From assembly GCA_032719365.1 (NCBI GenBank), contig CM064871.1, forward strand, positions 33,453,566-33,517,565: a stretch of 64,000 nucleotides of DNA. The letters are read 5' to 3'. The notes beneath the pieces were generated by a model. It was not told the DNA's origin, did no database searches, and saw only the letters and a list, made by a program, of their open reading frames with translations. A program made the position numbers and the translations under genes. This DNA comes from Prinsepia uniflora (Eukaryota; Streptophyta; Magnoliopsida; Rosales; Rosaceae). Positions 36,894 to 47,761 of this stretch are shown in pieces. Every line of letters begins with the position of its first letter. Within the stretch, counting starts at the first letter, position 1.

Positions 36894-39800
36894 TGACAGG
36901 ACCCATCCCAATCCCCCCCGGGATTAGTGCGGGATGACCCTGCTCCCGTCTGACACGAAGTGTCAGACAAGGGATATTTCCGATCTTTGCCTTCCCGGGC
37001 TATCAGAGTACGCCAGGATCCGGAGGAGGCATGTGATATCTCGGTCTCTGCTACAGTCCACACCTGCCGTCAACCTGAAGGGCAGTCAAAACATTAAAAA
37101 CTGTGAGTGGACAAAACAAAGAGTTTATAAAAACATTTTAACGAGAAGACATTTGTACCCTTCACTAAAAAGCATTCATGCATTCGAAAACCATTTATCC
37201 AGAAAACCATAATGAAATCAAGTACATGGGCCACTGCCCAAATCCATAAGGGACTCAGCCCAAATCATAAGAAACTAACCATACGGGCCACTGCCCAAAA
37301 CCTATGTAAACGCACATCATACATCATATCATATATTGCATAGATCACATATGCATATAATTCACACAACCAATCCTGTCACGGTTTCCAAAGCTACGCG
37401 CGTGCTACCCAGGTCTCAATCCGAGTCTTCTCAAAGTCAAGATCAATGTCAGCAGACCATTGACCCTACCCGAGGTAATAGTAATCATAGCCTTCCTGAG
37501 AGTAAGGAACCCAACTGGGGGGTGACTCCACTCAGTCGGTGCTCCGTGACTACTCCGGGGTCCACCCAGGCCAACGACCCTCCCCAGAGAAGATAATAGA
37601 AGTAAAGGAAGGTAGATGAACATATATATACATAACCTAAACATTCATGCCCGGTTCCCCTGAACCGTCATGATCCATAACATCCATTAAACAGGGTTCA
37701 TGCCGGTTCCCATAAACCGTCATGTACCATAATGACCTGACAAGGGTTCATGCCGGTTCCCATAAACCGTCATGAACCACAATGACCTTTCCAAAGTTCA
37801 TGCCGGTTCCCAAAAACCGTCATGGACTTGGAAATCCATCTAGGGTCCCTGACCCGAAATCATCAGTGTAAAACATCTGGGTCTCGTGCCCGAACATATG
37901 ACTCAACTAGGCACCGTGCCTGATATCTAAGGGTCAGTCACGACTCCGATCATAGTGATGCATGCAACCATCCATCCAGGACCACCCTCAATCCTGGTAT
38001 GTCACCGTGAACGTATCAACTGACGCGACCACCACAAGATCATGGTGAACTCATCACCGATCGATATCCTGAACCGTCAGCACTCCGAAGTCGAGCCTCC
38101 CTAGGCTGCCCGACCACGAATCGTGCATCATGACCTCTCCGAAAGGAACACATCCCAATCCGGAGGCGAGCGTCATATTGTCGATCGCCGTGCACATAGC
38201 ACCCGTCGCGACCACGATTTAGACCCGAAGGTCGTAAATAGTGTCATATGCCCGAGACAAAACCAAATGGGTCTCATACCCGAGTTTATCTTTTTAGAAA
38301 TCCAAAATCAAATCATTTAAATCAATAAAGAAATACAGACCCGTATAAGCACCGTATAAGGCCGAAACCTCGAAATACGTGCTTATACGTAACCACATAC
38401 AAATGCACCCATGGCATTACAAACAAGCATTTAAAACATATAATAAACATTTATGCATGCACCAATTTAGAAAACAAGGTCCACTCACAGACCGTCCGAG
38501 CTGCCGTCTCGATTTGCGTGCCATACGGCTCCCCGAGCCGATCACCGTCACCCACATACAAATGCACCCATGGCATTACAAACAAGCATTTAAAACATAT
38601 AATAAACATTTATGCATGCACTAATTTAGAAAACAAGGTCCACTCACAGACCGTCCGAGCTGCCGCCTCGATTTGCATGCCATACGGCTCCCCGAGCCGA
38701 TCACCATCACCGGGACTCTCGAACCTGTCCAAATCGTAATAGAAGGTTACTAACTACTTAATTAACCTCCCACTAAAGCCCCGTAATTTTCCCGTATTTT
38801 TAACTATTTTTAATCCCGAACCTAAACCTTCCGATGCCCCGAAACATATCGAGACGGTGTCCGATCGACACGAAACCAGTCCCAAAATGTTCGTTACATC
38901 GAATAGAAGATTTCACATGTTGAACACATCCCCAAATTCTCCCCCACGCACCCACATGCGCCGCCTGAAGTGGCTGCGCGTGGGCTTCACGCGCCGCTAC
39001 AGTACCCGTCTCCTACTTCGGTCAGACCGGTCCGAACCGGTCCGGTCCGGTTTTTCCTGCAACTTGGACCGGTGTAACCGGTCCAGGTCTCCTTCTCCCT
39101 CATTTTCGGTCCGTTTGCTTCCATTCCAATTCCTAAATTCCTATTTTCAAGTTTCCTATCTAACCCAATCAATTAAACAACCTAAAACCACCTAGAACCC
39201 GTGAACCCATTTTGAACCATACGGTTCAAACTTCCCCGATCAACCTCCACGGCGTCCCAGCCATCAAACACCACCAAAACCCTCTTAAAACCTTCCTAGC
39301 ATCCTAATAATCATTCCCTAATCATTCAAAACCAACCATAATGCTCAAATCAAAAAATAAGGAAAAATGGGCCTAACCGTGCACTTCGCGGGTTCAAGGC
39401 CGCCGTCCACGGCGGCGTGGCTTCCAGCCGGCCACCACGCTTCACAGGTCCTCCTCTCCCTCTCTGGTCTCTCACGGATGGGTTATAGGGTCAAGGTTTT
39501 GGATTGGACTCAGAAATGGTGATCGGGTTTGGTGGGAGGGATGGAAGAAAATGATCGATGTGGATGAACGGGAGATGCATGAATGGGAAAATGGTAGCCA
39601 GTGGATGGGTGACAAGTGTCACTCATCCATTGGGCCTCCATTAAATATCTGGGCCCACTAGAGACAAACTGCACTTTTTGTCTCGTAAAACGTGTTACCG
39701 TGAATAGTATCCTAGAACTTCCGTGAACCGTAACTTCGCCGTCGAACGTCCGAATTCGACGTGCCGCCTGTCTACGGATTCGTATCGTCCCCATCTACGT

Positions 39801-40152
39801 AACGGTCTTCGGCCCTCGGCCATCGGACCTCCTGGTCAAAAAGTCAACATTTTGACCCTTTTAACCAAAATTACCAAAATGCCCCTAAACTTCCGAACGT
39901 CATAACTTCCTCCTCGAATGTCGGAATTGAACGTGCCACCTGTCTATGAACTCGTGACGTCACGAACTACGTCACGGTCATCGGTCAAAGTCCATTTGAC
40001 CGCCCGAATGAAAAGTCAACGTTTTGCCACCATCAAGGGCAAAACGGTCATTTTACATCGTTCGTCCGATTTCGTCTAACTAATCACCGATTAGCCTCAC
40101 TAATCGTGATTAGTCACTAATCTAATCTAGGAATTTGGGACGGGTCGTTACA
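36894..40152 (-). mobile_element. Solo LTR K, minus strand, inside L
   Basis: Starts TGACAGGACCC, ends GGGTCGTTACA, with perfect TSD ACGCC (36889-36893, 40153-40157). 3259 bp, the longest LTR here. Contains a 9-bp inverted repeat (36948-36968), arm A GAAGGGCAG (37077-37085), B GTGAGTGGAC (37103-37112), A' GTACCCTTC (37155-37163), a hairpin array with CATG-bounded units and CGGTT/AACCG arms (37640-37830), a 159-bp duplication, and the GC block (38945-39000). Confidence 0.92.
38393..38710. repeat. 159-bp tandem duplication in K
   Basis: Copies start at 38393 and 38552 and differ at only a few positions. Each carries ATGCATGCA and the complete arm B' GTCCACTCAC, so K has two candidate closing arms for one arm B. 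Confidence 0.93.
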
Positions 40153-42539
40153 ACGCCTTCATCGGACATCGAACGACTGAGTTATGGGTCTAGGAAGCGA
40201 AGGGTAAAATCGTAATTTGTACAATTAGGGGTAATTTGGTCTTTTTACACCTTGGGAAGCGTGCCAATCAGATAAGGACAAGTGTGCAGTGCTAATTGGA
40301 TATTTTGGGATGGGACCACCAGGTGTTTGACACCTGGCTTGTGTTTAGTGGTTTATAGCCACTTTCACAACTCAAATTAAATGGCTTGTTTGTGAGAGTT
40401 AGTCGTGAATTTGAGAGAAACAGAGACCCAGAAACAGAGAGGAAATAGACCCAGTCCAGTGAGTGTGTGAGTCCTTGTGATCAAGTGAGAGTGAGCAGAG
40501 AGAAGTGAGAGGCTGGTGAGTGTTTTGGGTGAGTGGTGAGTGAGTGGGAGACTTAGAGGCCGTGAGGAATTGTAGAAAATAGAGAAGGAGTCGAGGTGGT
40601 GGTGTTGCCGTGTATCGATCAAACCAATCGAGTTTGGGTTTGGGGAGCTGTTCAGAGGACCTGAGGAGTGTTTTGGGAACCCTGAGACTCACGGAGGAGC
40701 TCACGGCGGTGAGCAGGAGGAAGGTAAGTTTCGGGTCCCCTATTTTCTGGTTTTTGTTCAAACTCAAAGTCGTGACTTTTGGACGGTTGTTGGCTTGTTT
40801 TGTTGATCCTGGCAGCTTAAGGAGGTGCCTATCTAGCTCTGGGAAACGAAACCGTGGCTAGAAGGACGACGGGTGGCCAGAATTCGAAATTGGTTTTTCT
40901 GGGCTTTAAGTTCGAACTCGGGAGGTAAGGTTCCAGGGCTCTAATTCGTGTTTTTAGTACGTGAAACGATTGCTTAGATTGGGACGAAACTAGTAGTGAA
41001 GATAGGTTTGAAAACGGACTGGATTTGAGTGAGAACCGGTCATGCCGGTTCGGTTCGATCGAACCGGTCTGAACCGACTGGACAGTGGTTGAAGATGACC
41101 CTGTAGCAGGTGCGTGAAGCCCACGCGCAGCCCCTTTGGGCGGCGCGTGAGGGCGCGTGGGGACTGTTCAGGGGAAACGTTCAACACGGTTTTCACTCTA
41201 ATCGATGTAACGAACATTTTAGGACAGGTTTCATGTCGATAGGACACCGAATCGGGATAGTTTTAAGTGTTCGAAGGTTTAGGGTTCCGTTTAATTACGA
41301 TTAAAAATCCCAAAAAATTTGGAAAAATAGGGTAAGCCTAAATGAAGTGTTTGTGACCCGAATTAGTGACTTTTGACAGGTCGGGAAATCCTTGAGGCAA
41401 CCGAGGAACGTACGGGACGCGAGTAACGTGCCCGGGAACTGTGAGTGGACTCTTTCTTTCTAACTGAGCATGCGTAACTGTTTTTATCTACTTGTTTTAT
41501 GGTTTTAATTATGATTTCATGATTATTGATTATTTTATATATGTTTTACGTACTTGCATGCTTTTCGAGAAATTTACGTATTCGGCACGTTTTACGAGAT
41601 ATGCTATGATTTTGGGACTTAAATCATTAACTGGTTTTCAATGATTATAAATGGGTTTTGGAACATGATTTGATAATCAAGGTTTTCGATTTTAGAATCG
41701 GATTTTGGAAATCGAGATTTGATTTTAAAGCTTGAAAAAGGGATTCCGAATTTGGGTTCGGAATGACGGTTCTGGACGCCGAAATGGCTTCGGAATAGTG
41801 ATTTCGAATTCGGGTTTGGATATGGATTTATAAATGGTTTTCAAACGGTTTTGGATTGGTTTTGCTGGATCTATTTATTGGGTTTAAAGACCCGGATTAT
41901 GATATGACGAGGGACGAGCCCGGATTGGGTTTAAAGACCCGGATTGAGTTTAAAGACTAGGGAGTTTAAAGACTCGGATATTGATATTTCCCCCGTAGGC
42001 CTATTGAGTTTAAAGACTCGGGAGCTTAAGGACTCGGATGATGATATTGGTATTTCATGCTTTTAATGATAATGTTTTCATAATGATCATCATACTGTTT
42101 ATATCGTTGTTTTTGCTACTTGGTTATGCATGCATGTTTTTAAAACGGAGGGCAAAATCCTGGTTTGTTTATTTACCTGTTTCCGAACTATTATTTATTT
42201 TTAGTCCACTCACACTTTTCTGGTTTTTAATGCCCTCCAGGTCGTGGTGCTGGGGCTAACGTTGAGGCAGAGTCAGAGGCATAGAGTATTTCCGGAGTTT
42301 TTCGTTACGAGCTTTTCCGTTGTGCGTGTAGTTAATTTTTAGTAGGATTTCTGTCGTACCTTGTTTTGTACTATGCTCTGTATGACTGTTGACTCGTTGG
42401 ATTTTAAATTCTCCCTGGTCTGGCAATGTAATTGTGGGTTGTTGTGAGGGTATTCTGGTACTTTGAGTGTGTTTGTCAGACGGGAGCAGGGTTTGTCCCG
42501 GTTATCGGGGTGATAATCGGGGTGGGTCCTGTCACAATG

Positions 42540-42707
42540 TCCAATGAAACTGATCCTAAACCCTTACCATTTAATTTCCCTATTTGTATCCTCGCTACTA
42601 GGCTGATGACGAGGCTGTCATCTTAGATGCATCACGACCAAAATGAAACTAACATGCACACCTAGTGTACAATCCCTCAGAAGCAACCTAGTACTCTGTT
42701 ACCAAAT
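42540..42707 (-). mobile_element. Element D interior, PBS-proximal end
   Basis: Resumes after L. Holds the pre-PBS motif GCTGATGACGAGGCTGTCAT (about 42602) and the degenerate PBS ACTCTGTTACCA (42693-42704, two mismatches to the tRNA-iMet sequence). Confidence 0.8.
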
Positions 42708-44718
42708 TGGCAGACCTCTCCCTGTACCCCCCCCCCCCCCCCCTCCCGATTAACATGAGTGCACCTACTCCCGTCTAACACAACAAGGTAAAATTACCAA
42801 AGTACCATCATCCCAAAGTAAACATACCTATCTTGTGTCAGACAAAGGATACCTACCACAATAACTAAAGTGCATTGACCCGTGTGATGCCTCAGCCTCT
42901 CTACAGCCCACTTTCGCAACCCACCTGGAGGGTACCAAAACCATTAAACCTATGAGTGGAAAAAAATAAAGCTTTGGAAAACTATTTTCCGAAAAATAAC
43001 TTTAACCCTCTGTTTTATAAAACCATGCATGCATAAATGAATAAAATTTTATTTCAAATAAAACAGTAAATCATAAAACCTTGGGTCCAACCCAAATCGC
43101 ATAAAACACATAAATCCCTTAGCCCACATTTCCTTAAAAACCTCCAGCTCTAAGCCATTTGAAAACCTTTGAACACATCACAAATAGTAAGGCCAAACCT
43201 GATCTTGCTGGTCCAACCAGCCTCAAAAGTCAAACATCACCATGCTAGTCCAATTTGCCATAAAGTCAATCCTCGTCCTGCTCGTCCAACTAGCTGCTAG
43301 TTCAGCTGGCATTCCCTTTGTATTACTGGTAGACACTACGGATCTCACGAAATCCAACTCTGTTAGCACATGTCGAGTCCAACTCTAACCACATCTGAGT
43401 CTGTGGGAATCCTCGGAGTCCAACTTCGGATATAGCGACCCAATAGCATGAGGATGACATACCAGAAAACTGTTTACCAAAATACATTTTTACTCGAGCA
43501 CCAGCTCAAAACATTTACTTCCTGGGCACCAGCCCAAATCCCGATTTACCAAAAACCAACCATAAATCCATAGATAATATCCACACTAATATCCATGCCA
43601 AATCATATTATAGAGCCCGTAAAAATATATAATTATGCATGCATCACATTTATGACACGAGCTGTAAGCCAATCTAAAGCCTTCGAGATGTTCGAGCCTA
43701 TCAAAACCACACCCAGGGGTCCCTAAAAATATATATAAGTCTATACAAGAAACCCTCAAAAACCTCGGAACTTAAAACACGTCCAGAACACGCTTCCCGA
43801 GGTGAAAACCCTCTAAAACACTAACCAAGCAACTTCTAATCAACTTGAAACCACCACCATGGGATTTAGGACGTCAAAACCTTTCGAACAAGGTAAATTC
43901 CACCTCAAAATTCGAGCCCACATGCCCACCTGCGTTGGTCAAAGTTTCCCCCACATGTGATCAATGCTGATGTCAGCCCTAGCTAAAGTCACCATGACAT
44001 CTGACATTTGACAGCCTACCACGTGTCACCTATGTTTGTGCCATGTGTCACCACCTGGTACATGCCATGTGTCACCTGCTAACGTCATATGACATCCCCT
44101 ACGATGTCACCTCTGACAGACCCACTAACACAATGCCACGTGGCACCAACCAGCATTGGCCATGTGGCACCAACTAGCATTAGCTACGTGGCCTGACATG
44201 ATGATGTCATCTACCACGTCATCATTGTCAACCTCCAGCCTGTGTTCCCAGCAACCCTATAATGGGTCATTCGACCTGAAGGCCAAACCCGGTTCTATCT
44301 TCGCCATTTCAAGTCCTATTTCCACCATTTTTTCACCATTATGTTCCTAGCCTACCCAGAAACTATCCTACGATGTTAAAACACAAGGAACAAACCAAAA
44401 ATCTCTTGGCCAAGCTTGACCTCCTTTCAGCCAAAGTTCCATCTCCCACCTGAGCTGCTTTCTGCATCAGTTTAATCCCTTTTTCATCACTATAGCCTCA
44501 CACAAACTCGACGAGCACAACCAGGGCCTTAGTTCCATGTTCCAAATGTGTTACATGAGAACCAAAATCCAACCTTTAAAGGTTCATAGGTTTTACCTGG
44601 TTGCTTAGTTTCTAGGTAGCCACCACAGTCGCACGTCCCTCCGTCGTCTCTCTTAGCCTCTCCCTCACTCTCTATTTCCCTCAACCAGAACTAGATGATG
44701 AAGACAATGATATGAAGA
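42708..44718 (-). mobile_element. Element D right (5') LTR, first part
   Basis: Starts TGGCAGACC (mutated TGACAGGACC). Arm A GGAGGGTA near 42927 faces A' ACCCTCT near 43002. Array loops TCCAA with arms GCTGG/CCAGC. An ACGT-core block lies at about 44010-44215. Interrupted by the CACTA element at 44719. Confidence 0.87.
42727..42743. repeat. Run of 17 C
   Basis: Homopolymer in the header of D's right LTR, absent from the left LTR (CTCCCTGCACTCCTCC at 2862). On the transcript strand this is G17. Confidence 0.95.
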
Positions 44719-45289
44719 CACTACGCCATATATGAGAATAGACTTTACTATAAAAACATCAGATAAAAATTAATCTAATGTTGTTGCTAATATAAGCATC
44801 AGTTTCCTATTTACTGAAGTGTAAAATGTACAACAACTTCAATATACATATAGTCTGATTCCTTTATGTTTATTTCACATCGGATGTTTTTAAAGTCCCC
44901 TATGTAAAACTTTATTTCTATAAGCTTGCATCAGTTATGAAAAACTCAATCTACTAATGCCTTAAGTAAAAAGTTAATGTAAATTTCTTCCCTCCATCTC
45001 CAATTTCATTCTAAGTCATTATTAACTCTTCCCCTCCAATTTAATTCTAGGTCCAACTTTCCCCATTCTCAAACTTTATTCCAAATGATGAAAAACTTAA
45101 ACCTAAACATAAAAACTCTTCGACTTTAACCCTTAATTCTCCAGTAGAAAAAAAAAAACTAGCCTAGCTGCCTACATTCTCTAAACCACAGCCCAGCTGT
45201 GAGCCTACGAGACGGCGACTTCGACCTTTGCTGATCGCCTTCGACCTTCGACCTTCGGCGATCGCCGCGATTTCGACCTTCAGCCTTCA

Positions 45290-45393
45290 CCTGCGACTTC
45301 AACCTTCAGCCGTCGCCTGCGACTTCAACCTTCAGCCGTCGCCTGCGACTTCAACCTTCAGCCGTCGCCTGCGACTTCAACCTTCAGAAGTCA
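45290..45393. repeat. 26-bp tandem repeat, four copies
   Basis: Units start at 45290, 45316, 45342 and 45368 with CCTGCGACTTCAACCTTCAG. Flanked by further CGACCTTCG-like degenerate copies (45205-45480). A period of 26 shifts the frame at each unit, so it is unlikely to be selected for protein. Confidence 0.9.
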
Positions 45394-46039
45394 CCTGCAA
45401 CTTTGACCTTTGCCTATGACTTCGACCTTCGCCTAAACCCTTCTTTCGAACTTCGCCTAAACCATTCTTTCGTGCCGATCGCCATCCACCTTTGGCCTCG
45501 ACATCGACCTTCGCCTTCTCTCTGTCACACCACGCCGTTCACCATCCGCTAGACGCCATACTCCAACTGCGAGCCTTATCTCGGCCTCTCCATCAAGATT
45601 CTTCATGGCTGGTGTAAGTGATTGCTTCTGATATCGGTATTATGTTGAAATAGTTTTCCATGATTATGAAATTGAATGAGATATAGTAGCATATGGGTTC
45701 ATGTTCTTGCCATTTGGGACAGGAAGGAGGGGGTATCTGTTAATTAACTTGAATGAGATGTAGTGAACTGTAGTAGGTATATATTGTATTTGCTTCTTCT
45801 AAACAGATGCAATAAATCGTAAAATGACTACTGACCATTACCATTTGCCTGCTATTTGTAAATTGTTTGCTGTTGTATTAGACTCTACTGACATCCTTCA
45901 TTTTGTTTTTGTTTTTCCTGTCATCTACTGAGCAGTATCTGCTAGAATTTATGGTAAGCTATCTCTGTAATTGAGAATATCATAGACTTCATATTGATCA
46001 AAGTTGATGAATGGAATTGATGATTTACTTTACTTCAGT

Positions 46040-46245
46040 TATGGGGTGGAACATCAAAGGTGAACTATGGAACCTCACTGGCGAACGTTGATTGGTTACA
46101 TGGTGGAATTGAGGCGCTGCTCACTCTAACCAACATATTCATTGTGTTGGGGTTGAGAGGAGCTCTCAGAAAGCCCGGAGACACAAAAGAAAGAACATCA
46201 ACTTCTATTTCAGGGTTGAAAGGGGATAACAAAACTTCTGTTTAG
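46040..46245 (+). pseudogene. Unrecognised exon-like frame in CACTA
   Basis: Open frame ending TGA-free until the TAG at 46243, preceded by CTTTACTTCAG, a plausible 3' splice site. The peptide includes VNYGTSLANVDWLHGGIEAL and a hydrophobic stretch LTLTNIFIVLGL, which could be a membrane segment. I do not recognise the family. It is probably a captured host exon or part of a CACTA gene. Confidence 0.35.
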
Positions 46246-47761
46246 GTGCAGGGCAGCAAACAGATTTTCACTTGTGTTATTCTTATTACGCTTTATTTCT
46301 GTGTCATTACAAGTTCGATTTGATTCGGTTAAATCCTTAAACTAGTGGCATAACCAAACCAATCCATTTTTTTCTGTTTGGTTTAGTTATTTTTGTTCAT
46401 AAACGGTTAAGCAAATATTCTATACTCTCCTAAATAAGTTTCCGCTTATATCACCTGTTAATAAATATACATAAAATACGGCAGTTCTCTTCATTAGACA
46501 CTACTTTCATATACTAAAACAGGCTTAATAGTTGCCATTGTTTCTGCTTATGAAATTGATTTGGCAACAATGAACTAGTAATAGTCAAACAACTTTTCAT
46601 GACGCTTTTGTTGCATACTCTATATGTATGTATCTTATCTTACGAATATGTTGGTCTTCAGTCGATTTCCTCATATATTACAATAGTATGTTCCTTGTCT
46701 GTAGCCTACCATTGCATGTTTCCTTCCCTCCCTACGAAAAGTTTGAAATAACCAATGTGGATATGCAATGAAGCATCTTCACACTACAAAATCATGAAAA
46801 GATGGGAGGAACCGAAACTATGTTGCTGGTTTCCAGAATCCATGCATTCAAAATTGTTGTTTTAGATCCATGCATCCAAATATAATAAAAAATCGTTAGA
46901 TTTAGGCCTTTTACTTTTGTTCTTGTGTGTTATTATTACATTCACTAATTATTGTCTATGCCTATATATCTGCAGTCATATCTCATTCCCTAACCCTTCT
47001 CTACTTCCCTCCAATTTTTGGCGTATGTAAAATTGCAACATTTTATTTACTTCTTTTTCTGTTAAGTCTTGAAATGTTTTGTTATTAATATTCAGTCTGG
47101 AATAATAGAGATTGTTTATATTCCTCCGATATCCTTGTCTCTAGGTTTTATTATTTAATAAGAACATGACTTGACCACCTCCTTCGAGGCTTTGGATGTT
47201 TGTTTATGTTTTGAGAGAAATTTGGTAGGACTAGGATCTTCATTTATCCATTTGGTTATGAGAAGTGTCTGTATGGAAGTTCTTCTGTATTTTGAACAAA
47301 TTTGGGCCTCAAGTGGAATTACAAAAGAAAAAAACTTAGAAAACTTGTTAAAGCCATGATATAATTAATTCTAACTTATACTAGATTTCTCCCCCTTTTA
47401 TGCTACATGAATTGATTCAAGATGTGCCACAAGCTAGTAGCAATATTGGTGCTACTTATTCTCATCTCAAACACCAAGTAGACTTATCAGAAAAAACCTG
47501 GGTCGTCAAATGGGAAATTGGTTTCCTCTCGCTCCAGTGAGAAATCCATGTCTGGAATTAGAGAATTGGTTGATTAATTGTTGCCTGAGATGATCTCAGT
47601 TAGATCAGATTCTGAACGTTGCTTATTTCCTACAATGTTTCTCATCTATCCCAGCGGCAACAAATAGTAGTTGGATTCACCTCCAGGTGGGGACAATAAC
47701 GATGGATTAAAGTTGTCGAAGAAAGTGTCGCCTTCAAACATCGAAGAGAGAAAAGCATCAT

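Larger units (their letters stand above)
36544..42534 (+). mobile_element. Solo LTR L, plus strand, interrupted by K
   Basis: The only LTR here in plus orientation: starts TGTAACCACC, ends GGGTCCTGTCA, flanked by the perfect TSD CAATG (36539-36543, 42535-42539). Length without K and its TSD is about 2727 bp, close to J (2736 bp), the same family. Read in sense: GC block (41120-41160), GTGAGTGGAC (41441-41450), hairpin array with GAGTTTAAAGACTC units (41870-42030), ATGCATGCAT (42126-42135), GGAGGGCA (42147-42154), GTCCACTCAC (42204-42213), TGCCCTCCAG (42231-42240). A solo LTR is what remains after recombination between the two LTRs of an element. Confidence 0.92.

Noticed and set aside
37336..37596. 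86-codon frame in K
   Set aside because: Overlaps the array region of a solo LTR, antisense to it, no domain.
42038..42259. 73-codon hydrophobic frame
   Set aside because: Lies in solo LTR L over the array, ATGCATGCAT and arms; a T-rich non-coding segment read by chance.
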